Shown here piece by piece: positions 25,485 to 36,863 of a stretch of 64,000 nt of DNA. The stretch is from Flammulina velutipes (Eukaryota > Basidiomycota > Agaricomycetes > Agaricales > Physalacriaceae), in assembly GCA_011800155.1 (NCBI GenBank), contig CM022373.1, positions 2,418,001 through 2,482,000 on the forward strand, read 5' to 3'. Numbering within the stretch: the first letter of the stretch is position 1; each line of letters starts with the position of its first letter. The translations under genes and the position numbers were made by a program. The notes beneath the pieces were generated by a model that saw only the letters and a list, made by a program, of their open reading frames with translations, searched no databases and was not told the DNA's origin.

Positions 25485-25865
25485 ACAAGGTGTGCGTGTA
25501 ATATTAGATGTCGATTATTTTCTACCTAGCGAACAACAAAAGCTATCGAATAAACTTCAATGTGTATCGCGAACTCCAAATCCGGATGGCCCCGAAACTG
25601 TGGCGCATCAGTACGCAGTGCTCTGATTTCTCCCCCCTCTCCGGCCATCGAACTCTTAACCTTGAGCATTATTAGCTCTTGACGCATTCTCTGTGTCTTC
25701 AAGTTCCAAGGCGTTGTACTGGAAATCAATGTACTCATCGTCAGCGATAAGACTTGACATCCATCACTACTTGATCATGATGTTTCGGACTACCATGTCA
25801 GGTGCCTGCGTCTCTGTGGTTTAAACCATCACCATCGAGAAGTAACGGTCAAGCATCTTCTCCCA
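25485..25865. other. Spacer between tandem copies 1 and 2
   Basis: 381 bp, carrying the 3' end of copy 1 and the promoter of copy 2. No other feature seen. Confidence 0.4.
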
Positions 25866-26778
25866 ATGACTGCCTTACCTCCAGGAAACGATGTCATACT
25901 GTCGTGGGACCCTTCGCCGCCGATAGAAAATCGAACAGAGCAAACACCGTCTGTTATTCCAACCGGCGATCCTCCTCCGTGAGTCTATCTACAATGGATA
26001 TAATATCCTTTACCACTCACTGGGCCAAAGGTACAACGCAGTACGACTACCCACGATACCAATGAAATATACGTTCTCTCGACTATCCTTCAACTCGATG
26101 CTTCTTCTACCTCCGCCGGAATCACCTGACTCGCGTGCTTTATACAATATTACCGTCCAGATGAACTGCTTCAACGCTCTTTCCTCTATCACCACAGTAC
26201 GACGTGGCGCGAATGATGGTGGCGCACTAGTCACCGAGTACGAGTAGGGTCTACTGGTTACCTTTCTTCTACCGCTAACTCCATAGCGTAGAATTGGTAT
26301 GACTAGGAAACGAGCGCTCGTTTTCATGCAAGGCCGAGAATACACTCTACAGAGAGTCTTGAAGCCAGTTCAGGTAAATTTCCGAAACAACAACGGTGTT
26401 TGGAAGTGGGATGGTCCCCAGTTTCAATTCCAGTGGAATTGTTCCTCCAGTCCATATGTTGTAAGCCCTATTTGTATCTTCGGCTTCTAAACTCTTTTGA
26501 TGGCCAAGTTCTTCTAGTGCGAACGTATACCGTCCCCGAACGAACCTCAATCGAAGGTATACGCGAGATTTCAACAAGGAAGTCCACGCCGCCGAGATGG
26601 TAGCATACCCGACCTCGGATCATTGGAAGTAGAGGTAGATGGATATGAACGGCTCGACGAGATCCTTGTCTCTGCCCTACTTCTCGAACAAATATTCCTC
26701 CTGTCCTACGGTACTCGGTTGGAGTTGGCTGGTCTTTACAACGTGAAGGACTTGGTGACAAAATGTAGTGATATGTAG
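25866..26778 (+). CDS. DUF6593-like protein, tandem copy 2
   Basis: Paralogue of the preceding gene. ATG 25866 gives MTALPPGNDVILSWDPSPP. The core exon reads YTFSRLSFNSMLLLPPPESP, LYNITVQMNCFNALSSITTV and RRGANDGGALVTEYE, nearly aligned with copy 1. It continues with GVWKWDGPQFQFQWN. The last exon reads SKVYARFQQGSPRRRDGSIP, DLGSLEVEVDGYERLDEILV and SALLLEQIF, with the stop at 26776-26778. Intron positions match copy 1, so the pair arose by duplication of the genomic locus rather than by retroposition. Confidence 0.7.
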
Positions 26779-26876
26779 TGAATCCGTATGTTGAACATAT
26801 TTGTTGGTAAGTAGACTCGGAGAGACCATGATGCGTGGGAAAATAGGATCACCCGCCCATCCTCCCGACCACCACC

Positions 26877-27659
26877 ATGGATTCCAATAATGTTCGCGAG
26901 CGCTTCAAGCCAGCTGGAGAACCTGCGTATGTCACACATAACGAAGAACTGTCTCGCTCTATCTCAAATGTAATACTATCAGCCCAAAGGCCTCCATCAA
27001 CTACACGTTCGTCAGGCAAACTCCCAACACTATGGTCGTCGTCCTTCATAGCTCGGAATCTGCACCACCCAGTGAAGCATATCGTGTCACCGTAAACACA
27101 AACTTCTTCAATCCTTTGTCCTCTATCACCACGATCACAGACGTCGTTTCCGACGCTCTAGTGGCCGAATTTGAGTAAGTTACTTTCGCCTGCTGTTCAA
27201 TCTCTGATAGCCTCGGAGAACTGGAATCACACTATCTCCTATGCTTGTCTATCTAGATGAAGGGGAATACCCTTTGAAAGGCCTCATACAGCCAGTGAGG
27301 TCGGGCTATGTCAAGCCGAACTCACTATGGGCATGGACTGGTCCTAAGTTCAAATTCAAATGGGAACTACTGTCGTCTCATTACATTGTAAGGGTAGAAA
27401 ATGGTTCCTCGTACACTATTGACTGATTTGACAGTGCCGCCACAACCATAATGATCGAGAAGTCTATGCGAAATACACGCCCGGTCAACGAGGGCTAGAT
27501 GGGAGAATACCGCAAATTGGAACACTAGAGGTTATGTCAACTGGTCACGACAAGTTCGTCGAGATGGTGGTCTCCCTGCTTCTCATGGAGCAACAACGGC
27601 TTGTCCCAGACGAAGACGATCTTCATAAAGCATTAAACTTCAAAGCTCGAAAGCTATGA
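26877..27659 (+). CDS. DUF6593-like protein, tandem copy 3
   Basis: Third paralogue, only about 100 bp after copy 2. ATG 26877 (MDSNNVRERFKPAGEPA) is followed by an intron. The core reads YTFVRQTPNTMVVVLHSSES, YRVTVNTNFFNPLSSITTIT and SDALVAEFE. Next come GITLSPMLVYLDEGEYPLKG, WAWTGPKFKFKWE and, after an intron, REVYAKYTPGQRGLDGRIPQ, GTLEVMSTGHDKFVEMVVSL and a Lys-rich tail ending NFKARKL. It is the most diverged of the three, especially in the first exon and the VVSDA region. The short gap from copy 2 leaves little room for a separate promoter. Confidence 0.7.
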
Positions 27660-28310
27660 AATCAATTTAATCGCACCAGGCTGATACTCACAAGACGGCT
27701 TTGTTCCTCGGGCAATCAGTGCATGGCTAGGCGTGACTCTATTTTCATTTCTTGTGAACAATGTGTCGTGCCTTCCTTTTCTCCGTTCTTCTTGTCATCT
27801 GCTAGTTGCGCTCTCGCTAGTGGCACGGTCCCGGGCCGCAGGTTCTAAACTCGAGCCACGCCACATGCTCGCGCTAGTGGTCGCCATAAGGTGTGTCTAT
27901 CACAGAGTCTTCCGCAAATTTTCCGATAGCTCAACCCTCATTTAGACAAATATCCGCAGAGAGACTACCTGGATGTAAACGGAGTCCGGACATATCGTCA
28001 GAACCTGCAGAAATATTTTCGCTATTGCACTGGCAGTGTCTTGCAGTGTGCTCGACAATGCCTTCGAAAGTAGTGGGAACCGCCGTACTACGAACCAAAG
28101 CCTAACAATTCACTCGTGACGTTTGCGCGGCCCGCCAGTTCTATTTTGAACTACGACATACAGTAAGTACGCCACTCGTGTATTTCTTTGTTCTACTCAT
28201 GGTCTATTTCCCCCTCAAGTGATACCTGTGCTTCTACCGAAGTTTATTAGAACGAGTATAAATACTGCTGTTTATCTGCTCTGAGATGACAACCGAAGCA
28301 AGAAATCGAC
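27660..28310. other. Intergenic, pectate lyase 1 promoter at its end
   Basis: 650 bp with no convincing coding segment. A good TATA box lies at 28257-28264. Confidence 0.5.
28257..28264 (+). promoter_or_regulatory. TATA box of pectate lyase 1
   Basis: TATAAATA 47 bp before the start codon. The equivalent box lies before the second lyase gene. Confidence 0.6.
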
Positions 28311-29653
28311 ATGCAAGCCTTTATCACTTTTCTCTTCCTCGCTCTTCACGTTTCTGCCCAAGTTCCTGTTAACCAACTTACGGGCTATGGCGCTGGGACT
28401 ACTGGTATGTATATTGCATACCTGTTGTCCGTTTAGAATGCTCAACACACTTTTAGGTGGTGGTAGCGCCACTGCGACCAGTGTTTCTAGCTGCAGCGCT
28501 CTTGAGTCGGCTCTCGGTGCGTCTGGCTCCGCTGTTGTCACTTTCAGTGGCACTATCAGCGGCTGTGGGGTCATTGATATCGAGAGCAACAAGACGGTCC
28601 TTGGTGTTGGATCCAGTGCGTAAGTTGGCACGTCTTTGTGAGATGACCTAGAGCTAACTGCTTACGCTTGTAGCACTATCACTGGCGGAGGCTTCAGGAT
28701 CAAGGACGCCAGCAATGTCATTATTCGCAACATCAATTTCCACACCCCTTCGAAGAAAGACGACTTGGTTTCACTTGACGGGGCTACGAAAGTCTGGATC
28801 GGTTAGGCAAACTGTGCTATGATGTTGTCTGTTTTTTTATTATTTTCTCCAGATCATAACGATTTTGCGTCAGTGGGACTCACTGGAGGAAAGGATGACT
28901 ATGACGGTGTGTATGAAAGGTTTATGCATGTTCGTCATGTCTAACTGGTATCATGCAGGTCTTCTCGGTGCGTCAAGTTTTAGTATTCCTCGAGTATAGC
29001 TCACATTCTCCTGCAGATATTACACATGCTTCTGACTATGTTACCGTGTCCTGGAACAAATTCCATGATCACTGGAAGGTATGTAGCGTACACATTCCTT
29101 CGAAGCGTAAGACTCGATTAACGCCATTATGTAGGGTTCTCTCGTAGGCCACAGTGATAGTAATGAAAGCGAAGACACCGGTCATCTTCGTGTTACGTAT
29201 CACCATAACTTGTTAGTTGATGTTTCTTTATTTCGTCAATCGCCCTAACCGTCTCATAGCTGGGACAATGTCAACTCGCGCACCCCATCCCTCCGTTTTG
29301 GCACTGGCCACATCTACAACAGTATCTTCCAAAACCTCCCTACCTCTGGCATCAATAGCCGAATGGGTGCTCACGTTCTCGTGGAAAGCAACATCTTCAC
29401 CAACGTCCTCCTTCCCATCGTCACTGACCTTGATTCTGATGAAGAGGGCTATGCAGTGGAGCGCAACAACATCTTTTCCAACGCTACTGCCAGGATCACT
29501 CAGACTGGTTCCTTGACTGTGCCGTACACCTACCAGTGAGTTTTCATCTCGCAGACCTTCCGTGCAAAGCTTACCGCGCTATTATGAAGGTTGGATTCAA
29601 CTTCCAGTCTGGCTAACATCCTCTCCGCCAGCGCCGGTGTCGGCAAGGTCTAA
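28311..29653 (+). CDS. Secreted pectate lyase, family PL1 (copy 1)
   Basis: Cleaves de-esterified pectate by beta-elimination outside the cell. MQAFITFLFLALHVSAQ is a signal peptide. The right-handed beta-helix core shows KTVLGVGSSATITGGGFRIK, VIIRNINFHTPS, DHNDFASVGLTGGKDDYDGL, DITHASDYVTVSWNKFHDHW with KGSLVGHSD, then VTYHHN and NSRTPSLRFGTGHIYNS, whose arginine lies where the PL1 catalytic base is found. The mature protein ends with NILSASAGVGKV, and the stop is at 29651-29653. About eight exons, some very short (the GLL/DIT junction). Length and motifs suggest an active enzyme. It lies in tandem with a close paralogue. Confidence 0.92.
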
Positions 29654-30196
29654 AAGAAACAAGATTTTAACCGTAACGGTAATACTAAGGTTGTATCACA
29701 GAATCATGATTACCTTTGAAGCTGAAGTTCGAACCACATGCTAACAACACCCGACGCGACCACGGTGTCTCACGCGGCGGCCTACTAGCTTAAACGGAGT
29801 CTTCTTAGGAACTTACTTGGTTCTACCTTATGACACAAAGGTGCAATCCTTCCATATATGACAGTGAAAACTAGCGTTGCACACTGTCCCGCGTTCTTGT
29901 GACACCTAGTCTTCGAACGGCACCTTCTTCCCTCGTCTATAATGGACGTGGTTCGTCTGTACTTTGCTTTGCTCCGTCGGACCGCATCCCGGACCGCCTC
30001 CATTGCTTCCAGCTCAAGTGTGGCCACCAAAAGTCTCTCCGCCATCTCTACAATATAGCTTCCTATCAGCTTGTGGTCAACTTACTACGAGTATGCCCTG
30101 CATTTATTCCGAGGTTTAGTACCCCTAAGAGTATAAATGCTTGTCTTCGAGAGGCAGATATGATTCAGAAACCATTTTCGATAAAGTTTCTTTATT
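29654..30196. other. Spacer between the two pectate lyase genes
   Basis: 543 bp. It holds the 3' UTR of the first gene and the promoter of the second, with a TATA box at 30132-30138. Open frames here read through the promoter and are not genes. Confidence 0.5.
30132..30138 (+). promoter_or_regulatory. TATA box of pectate lyase 2
   Basis: TATAAAT about 60 bp before the ATG, in the context GAGTATAAAT shared with the first copy. Confidence 0.55.
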
Positions 30197-31561
30197 ATGC
30201 AGGCCTTCCTCTCTTTCGTCTTGCTCGCTGTTGGTGTTGCTGCACAGGCTCCCGTCAACCAGCTCACGGGCTACGGCGCATCGACTACTGGTTGGTACTC
30301 GATATCATCAGGCTTGGGATAGAACTAAACTCTCTTCCAATAGGCGGAGGTAACGCAAGCCCAACACAGGTGTCTACCTGTAGCGCTCTTGAAGCTGCTC
30401 TTGGCGCTACTGGGCCCGCTGTTGTTACCTTCAGCGGAACGCTCAGCGCCTGTGGTATCATTGACATCGAAAGTGACAAGACGGTTCTTGGTGTTGGATC
30501 CAACGCGTAGGCTTTAGTAACGCTGGGAAGTAACTTTTTCTGATTCCTTTTCAGTAAAATTACTGGCGGAGGATTCAGGGTTAGGCGCGCCAGCAATGTC
30601 ATCATACGCAACATCCTCTTCGACACAGCTGTGAAGAAGGGTGACCTAGTCGCGCTCGATAACGCCAAAAATGTATGGATCGGTGCGTTAGCTAGTGACT
30701 GTATTTCTTTTTTGAATTCTCACCTGCTCATTATATAGATCATAATGAATTTGCCTCCATCGGGTTAGTTGGAGGAAAGGATGACTACGATGGTGAGTTT
30801 CCACTTCACGAGGTGTACAACATTCGCTCATATGCCGTATCCCTTCCTAGGCCTTCTTGGTGCGTGCTGCACACTGTCGTCAGTCGATTCAGATCTAATT
30901 CCAACTTCTAGATATCTCGCATGCCTCTGATGGTGTGACGGTCTCGTGGAACAAGTTCCGCAACCACTGGAAGGTACGTGATCCCGTTGTAGCCATCGTA
31001 GTACTCAATGAAGACTGATCATGATATGTTAATCAGGGTTCCCTCATTGGACACAGCGACAACAACGCTGATGAAGACACTGGCACACTTCACGTCACCT
31101 ATCACCACAACCTGTAAGCTTCTCGCCCAGTCATTCATACGGACGCTACTAATTCTTCCACGAGGTGGACTAACGTCAACTCCCGCACCCCGTCTGTCCG
31201 CTTTGGTGTCGCCCATATCTATAACAGCATCTATCAAGATTCTGCAACATCCGGAATCAACAGTCGCATGGGTGCACAAGTCCTCGTTGAGTCCAACGTG
31301 TTCAACAACTTCAACCTCGCCATCGTCACCAACCTCGACTCCGACCTCGAGGGCTTTGCAGTAGAGAAGAACAACGTGTTCAACAACTCTACGACTAGGA
31401 TCACCAAAGTAGGCTCGCTGAGCCCTCCATATAGTTATAAGTAAGTGAATTCTCCTGCATCCATCTCCGATCAAGTCCACTCACACGCCACACGAAGGAT
31501 CGACTCCACTTCGAACCTCGCCAGCATCCTTGCTGCCAGCGCTGGCGTAGGCAAGATCTAA
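30197..31561 (+). CDS. Secreted pectate lyase, family PL1 (copy 2)
   Basis: Paralogue of the preceding gene with the same intron layout. Signal peptide MQAFLSFVLLAVGVAAQ is followed by the shared APVNQLTGYGAS start. The core has ITGGGFRVRRASNVIIRNIL, DHNEFASIGLVGGKDDYDGL, DISHASDGVTVSWNKFRNHW, GSLIGHSDNNADEDTG, YHHNLWTNVNSRTPSVRFG with the presumed catalytic arginine, and an ILAASAGVGKI end. The stop is at 31559-31561. Conserved substitutions (for example NSRTPSVRFG against NSRTPSLRFG) indicate two functional genes rather than a gene and a pseudogene. The first residues of mature sequence and the TATA context are nearly the same, so the duplication included the promoter. Confidence 0.92.
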
Positions 31562-31680
31562 GGAGATTGTTGTTGAAGGTCCTATATAAGATATGGTGTT
31601 TTCTTCAATATACCAGCGTTTGCCATAACCAATCCAAATTCGTAACTAACTTTAATTCTTCGTCACCAAAGTGATTGACA

Positions 31681-32723
31681 CTACAAATACTTCAAGAACC
31701 ATTCAGCTGCAGATTTGAATGCACCCTCTTTGCCTGCCTTAACCTTCGGGTCGTCCAAGTCGCCGCGGACAGCAAAACCATGGCGGCAGCCTTCGAAGTA
31801 CTCCCGTTTGTATCCAGGCTCGAACTTGGCAAAGATCTCATCGACCTGCGAATGTATTTCCTTCGGGAACTGTGTATCGATGGTGCAGCTGTTGATGAGG
31901 AGGGGTGCCTTGGAGGATGTGATATATCTCTGCATTCCAAGACGCGTCAAATGGATCTCAGGTGCTACGAATCTAAATATCCATACCTCGAAGTCATCAG
32001 GGAATTTCAAGAGAGATGGGTGTGTCGCGACCCCAACTTTGATTATATTATCGAAGGCTAGATCGAAGACGTAACGACCTGCAGAGAGTCAGTATATGTG
32101 GCGTTGACTTGAATTTCGATATATTCACCTCCAAAACAGTATCCAGTTGCTCCGAAGTCCGTCACGCCGCTCTCTTTGAGAACCGCAATGACTTTATCGA
32201 GGAGAGGTCGTGTTACATCGCTGCCATGGCCGACGAACCACCCCTTGAGGTCAAAAGTCTACGGAAGAATGAGGTTTTATGTTAGACAAGGTTACTGGCC
32301 ATACGGCTAAATCGGCTCCTTGAGGAATCTGATCACCATATAGATAGTCGATAAGCACTGTCTGTTGGTCTCATGCATAATGTCAATTATCCGGGTTAGC
32401 TTTGCTGGCATACCTTGAAACCATTCTTGGCATAATCATCTACGAGAAGCTAAGGAGAGATGAGTCCGTAGTCAAACTGGCAGATAAGTTGGAACGTACT
32501 TGGGCGTTGTTCAAGGGGAGACCATGTATATCAGGCAGGTATAGAATCACTTTGTTCTTGGGGTAGTCTCCCTCAGGCGTAGCAATGTAGCATTCAACGC
32601 CTCCAAGAGTTTCAATCTTCCCCGTCGGCGTGCCTTCGTGGGTGACACCTGCATAACTGTCAGCTTCCTGTTAACTATTTGACGATACCACTCACTGGTA
32701 ACGCAGTCTTTGCAAAGGCTCAT
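31681..32723 (-). CDS. Dienelactone hydrolase family protein
   Basis: Alpha/beta hydrolase of the DLH/AIM2 type, usually cytosolic. ATG at 32721-32723 gives MSLCKDCVTSVTHEGTPTGK. The fold is visible in KVILYLPDIHGLPLNNAQLL and DLKGWFVGHGSDVTRPLLDK. The nucleophile elbow is GATGYCFGGRYVF (Cys instead of Ser, the DLH hallmark), an acid is likely in LLINSCTIDTQFP, and the His in FEGCRHGFAVRGD completes a Cys-Asp-His triad. It ends SAAEWFLKYL, with the stop at 31681-31683. Five or six introns. The physiological substrate is unknown: fungal members range from aromatic lactone hydrolases to uncharacterised AIM2 proteins. Confidence 0.88.
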
Positions 32724-32970
32724 ATCTTGTACGGGAGTTAATGGGAGGGTTGAGAAGAGAAGACCTCGGAGGGTGTCCGTGCTTTATAAAGTACAGTGAC
32801 ACTCTCATTGAACATCAGTCAGGCGCGGACAAATAATCATGCGTGATCACGTTGCGGCGCGATGGCGTCCTTGAACAATCGGATGAGACGATGGTGGAGG
32901 ATGATGGATAGTCACAAGTGCTACTTATAGATACCGTGAGAGTAGATTGATAGTGATAGATCATGGTTGC

Positions 32971-33775
32971 CTATGTCTTCTTCACTTTGGCGTCAGCGGC
33001 AGAGATGCGTGCACAAAGGTCCTTTCCCAATGAGAACACGATGAGTGACGGTAATACGATCCAGAATCTATTTCTACACATCAGATGCGTTCAACATCGG
33101 ACAGGCTGCAACTTACCCATTTGGGAGTATCCAGTACACGATAACCTCCTTCAAGGAGATACGTCCGAGAGAGCAATAGTCGCAAAAGTGTTCGTTCAAC
33201 ATATAGAGCATTGTCTTGGCGAGTGTCATGACCGCTGCGGTGAATCCAATGAGAGGTGCCGCTGGCCACTGCATGACATGCGCAAGGTAGAGGTACGTGA
33301 GGTTCAACAAGGTTTCGAGTGTATTCATAGTAGCTATGCAGAGACAGAGAGGGTAAGCGTCCGTTCAGAATCGGGCCATTGTAACGCACATTGAGCATTG
33401 GCGAATCCTTCCTTGTTTTCATAAGCGTCCACGCTATATACATGGTCAATCTAGATTGAGAGGGCATTACTGTGCGATATCAGCCGGACGACAATGCAGA
33501 CTTACGTTCTGGTAGATCGAATAGGGCTCCCAAATCCAATGCAAGTCGCCACCTTCGAAGGAGCGTGGCCTGTAATGGTCTCGTCACCTTACTAGTTGTC
33601 TTCAGACAGGACGACTCACCTCATGAAGCAATACCCCACATCCCAAAGGACAATCTGCACACCAGTGTCAGTGAAGACGACCAGTAATTCTATTGTCCTG
33701 GCAACGTACCGGGGCTGTGAGCAAGAACCAAGCCGATATCCAAGTAGGTGGTTTGAAGCTGCCAACAGTAGGCAT
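32971..33775 (-). CDS. Multi-pass membrane protein, EXPERA-like
   Basis: Start ATG at 33773-33775, MPTVGSFKPPTWISAWFLLT. Spliced exons then give PIVLWDVGYCFMRPRSFEGG with DLHWIWEPYSIYQN, VYSVDAYENKEGFANAQ, ETLLNLTYLYLAHVM, GFTAAVMTLAKTMLYMLNEH, ISLKEVIVYWILPNG and FWIVLPSLIVFSLGKDL, ending KVKKT at the stop 32971-32973. The D-x-x-W...PY-x-x-Y pattern and about four to five hydrophobic spans resemble EXPERA/emopamil-binding-type proteins (sterol isomerase and TM6SF relatives). The lysine-rich C-terminus fits an ER location. The family call is moderate; the gene model is good because five exons join without stops. Confidence 0.55.
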
Positions 33776-34456
33776 CTTGCGTCTCTTTCGTGATTTTCTA
33801 GCTGTTTTGTTGTGGGGGTAGATGGTGGTGGAACAAGAGCGACAATTGGACACATCAAGGTCGTCGACGTTGCCGGAACATAGGTCACGAGAACGATGGG
33901 CTTCGTCTTCCGCTCCAGAACAAAGGCCAATACTACAAGCTTCTCGACGCTGAAGGTGAGCCGCTGAGAGTATTAAGGGCATCATTTTAGTTCAGAGCAA
34001 TTAGTGACGCGAAGAGTGCAGGGAGGTCCAGCAAGACAATGTGTTGCTTTCATACACATCCGAGGCGTGTGTGCCATGTGTTTGGGGAGAGTACAAGACA
34101 ACGTTCAAGCTGCGGAACTCTTCACGACTTGAGATTATGAGAGGGTAAGTATCGATGTTCAAGGTCTTCAATATGCTGACCGAGTGATAAGGTTGGCCTC
34201 TACACGTGATGGCGTTGCTGCAAAAGTCCCTTGACAGACATTGACATCCACAGATATAGAATTTATGGTCCAACTGAGCCGTCTTATACTTCTCGATGCC
34301 TAGAAGGAACACGAGGGAGGTTTGAACCGTCTGGGCCTTGCGCCACACCGGCGAATAGTGGATCTGCCGAAAGATTGCCGTCTTCGTCATATGGCTTACG
34401 GTGTGCCATGGCATTTATAATTCAGCGCAAGATAATGAACTTGCTCTCCTTCTACC
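33776..34456. promoter_or_regulatory. Divergent intergenic region, EXPERA-like / F-box
   Basis: 680 bp between two divergent start codons. Short frames on both strands overlap each other and carry no family signature. No TATA box stands out. Confidence 0.35.
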
Positions 34457-36264
34457 ATGTCGCCCAGGTCCCCCAGATCTCCTTACGAATTGGCTACATT
34501 AACCTCTCTACCAACAGAATTGATCGAGAATATTATAATCTTCTCAACTCGACCTGCAGAATTCGGCCCTTCTTCTATCACTGCTCTCGCGCAGACCTGC
34601 ACCCTTCTACGCTCCTTGATCTACAATACTCCGGATTCCCACCTCTGGAGGGAAATATTCTTGGTTACATTCGACGATCCGAGGGAACTAGAAGCGACCT
34701 TCGCCTTCAACCCAGATACCATTACACATGATTGGGAGGTCCTCTACAAGGCGCGTATGGGCAAGCCAGACGAGAATGCCGTGGTATCCGCTACGCAGGA
34801 TGCACCACCACTCCCACCGGTCGATCATGAAGATGTCACTGGCATCGTACCCCTTCCAAAGACACGCCAAAATCTACGCTGTTCCAATTCAACTTGGATT
34901 GACGAAGCTTTGAACCAACCACATTTTCGGAAAGTGTACGAGAATAGCCATCGTATACAGTGGTTATATGGACCTCGGTACGTCGATGCGGCTGGCGTTG
35001 CTCGTCGGAAAGCCAAGGTTATCGTATATAACATGCGTTACCTCTCACCGGCACGCTGTTGGGGTCCATTCAAGTCCAATGAAGACGCGCTCCCCGTCAA
35101 TCCCATTAACCAGTCTGGGGCTCTCGAAATCTTCGGCGTTCGACTCGATCCCTCCGACTTTGAAGATCCTGACTACGTAGACTCCGACCAGGACACTACG
35201 GAGGGGGAGGATAACGATGAGGAAGGAGATGGTGTTTCCCAGAACTTCTATCCATTACTCTTGCTCAATCACCAGGTACCGGATGCTCAGTTCGGAGACA
35301 TCTCTTCTGCGTGCCAGCCGTTGCCGCATCTTCTGCTACCAGACTACGAGTGGCTCGCTGCCGCTAGGTTATTGATCGAAGAAAATATTCGTGATCGTGC
35401 GTTCGTTGTGTTCCAAGAGCCAGAAGAGGAGGCACGGTTTCTTGCAGAGGTCAAGGCTCTTCGTGGCTTGGAGGTTCTCCGAATGGGAGGCGCCCCTCGA
35501 TACTGGGAGCGTTCGACGAATTGGGCAGATATCCTGAACGACGATCTCCGCGAACGGGACAACGGGAAAGGCAAGGAGAAAGAGAAAAACGCGATCATCG
35601 AAGGATGGGATTGGGCTGGAGTCGAGGGTGAATACAGGTAATTTGTATCTCTAAACGGACAAGATCCATGTTGAATTTGAGCAGGCGAATTGTTTGCTGG
35701 ATGGACTATCGACAGCTGCTTCGTAAGTACTTGCAAATCCTCTTCCCAGATACATATTTCATGACGTTTCCCAGTCCATAATATCCCAGCTGCTATGCCG
35801 AGTCTCGCAGGACGGTTCAGTCGAGAAACGATACGCGTCTTTCCGATGCGGCTTACCGTAACGGGATACAGTCCCCCTCCTGAAGCACCAGAAGACTTTG
35901 ATGAACTCTCACCCCAGGATCGACTTCCCTATTTGCTTCCTATTATTAACGTAGAGGGACAGAGCACGGGAAGTGACCTGGACGAAACTGCTGATCGAAA
36001 CATACGAGGAACAGTTAGTATGATTGGAGATTGCACCGTTCGATGGACATTGGTACGTTGCTAGTGCACGAGACAGAGATTTCGAGTACTAATGCGCGCC
36101 GGTAGCTTTCTTCGGAACCCAATACGGAGGATCCAGAGTGGATTACAGAGAGCGTGCAGATAGGTCGGCCAGGAAGCGCTATGGGTTGCATGGGTTTATG
36201 GACTGGTGCTGAACACGCGAAGACGGATCCTCTTGGACCATGTTGGGCTTGGAAGATAAACTGA
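34457..36264 (+). CDS. F-box domain protein
   Basis: Likely substrate-recognition subunit of an SCF ubiquitin ligase. ATG 34457 is followed by the F-box: LTSLPTELIENIIIFS with ITALAQTCTLLRSLIY and SHLWREIFLVTFDDP. The body contains NQPHFRKVYENSHRIQWLYG, a central acidic stretch (DSDQDTTEGEDNDEEGDG) and a C-terminal half with LAAARLLIEENIRDRAFVVF, GWDWAGVEGEYR, then after introns RIVCWMDYRQLL, RFSRETIRVFPMRLTVTGY, RNIRGTVSMIGDCTVRWTL and a WKIN end. The stop is at 36262-36264. It looks like the Agaricomycete F-box family whose C-terminus ends in a 'G-x-V-x-W...' module. Its target is unknown. Confidence 0.75.
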
Positions 36265-36863
36265 AACAATCGTTGTGCTACATAATGTTAACAATGTACG
36301 TGTAAAAGAGGACACGGGGAATACTAGTACTACAGCCATACTACTAACTAGTACACATTTATTTTTTCGTCGGTTGCTCTATGGGGAACAACGTTACTAG
36401 ATAGTCCATTTCCTTATTTCGCTTTTTGTTTGCCACAACTTGGACCGCTGTGACCTTCTCATATATGGTTGGAAGGCCGAAAAGCCCTTTTGGTTCTAAC
36501 AAGAACTTTCGTGTACTAGCTGCACGAGGTCAAGGGATCTGCATTGTATGCTTGGCTAGTGCAGTGATCGACAGTAAATAAAGCGCCACATCCGACTTTC
36601 GAGGACATAAATGAGATAAGTATACGGTGAGGTTGAGCCGAGATACCCATAGTACCCTATTCATGGCACAAGAAGCACCACATGAGGCCCTAATAGAAAG
36701 ACTCACTCGTCGTCAGAAATCGTTGCACTTTCTAGAGATTCAAGAAGTCAATATTTATAGTAAGAAGGAATCAGATATTTACGCATAATTAAAGGGTATC
36801 ACTAGAAGATGGGGTATAGTAAGACGAATCTCTATGTGTCTGTATACTATTACTACTACTAGC
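36265..36863. other. Intergenic, convergent 3' ends
   Basis: 600 bp AT-rich spacer between converging genes. No coding segment or repeat beyond short simple-sequence runs (a TACTAC-like stretch near 36845). Confidence 0.5.

Larger units (their letters stand above)
24568..27659 (+). repeat. Tandem array of three DUF6593-like genes
   Basis: Three same-strand genes in 3.1 kb share exon order and core motifs (Y-T/S-F-x-R, MNCFN/NTNFFN, SSITT, W-x-W). Divergence is far greater at the ends than in the cores, which indicates old local duplications. Confidence 0.7.

Noticed and set aside
29899..30510. Single long frame running through the second pectate lyase start
   Set aside because: It crosses the promoter and the first intron in one frame by chance. 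The spliced model with a signal peptide is clearly better.
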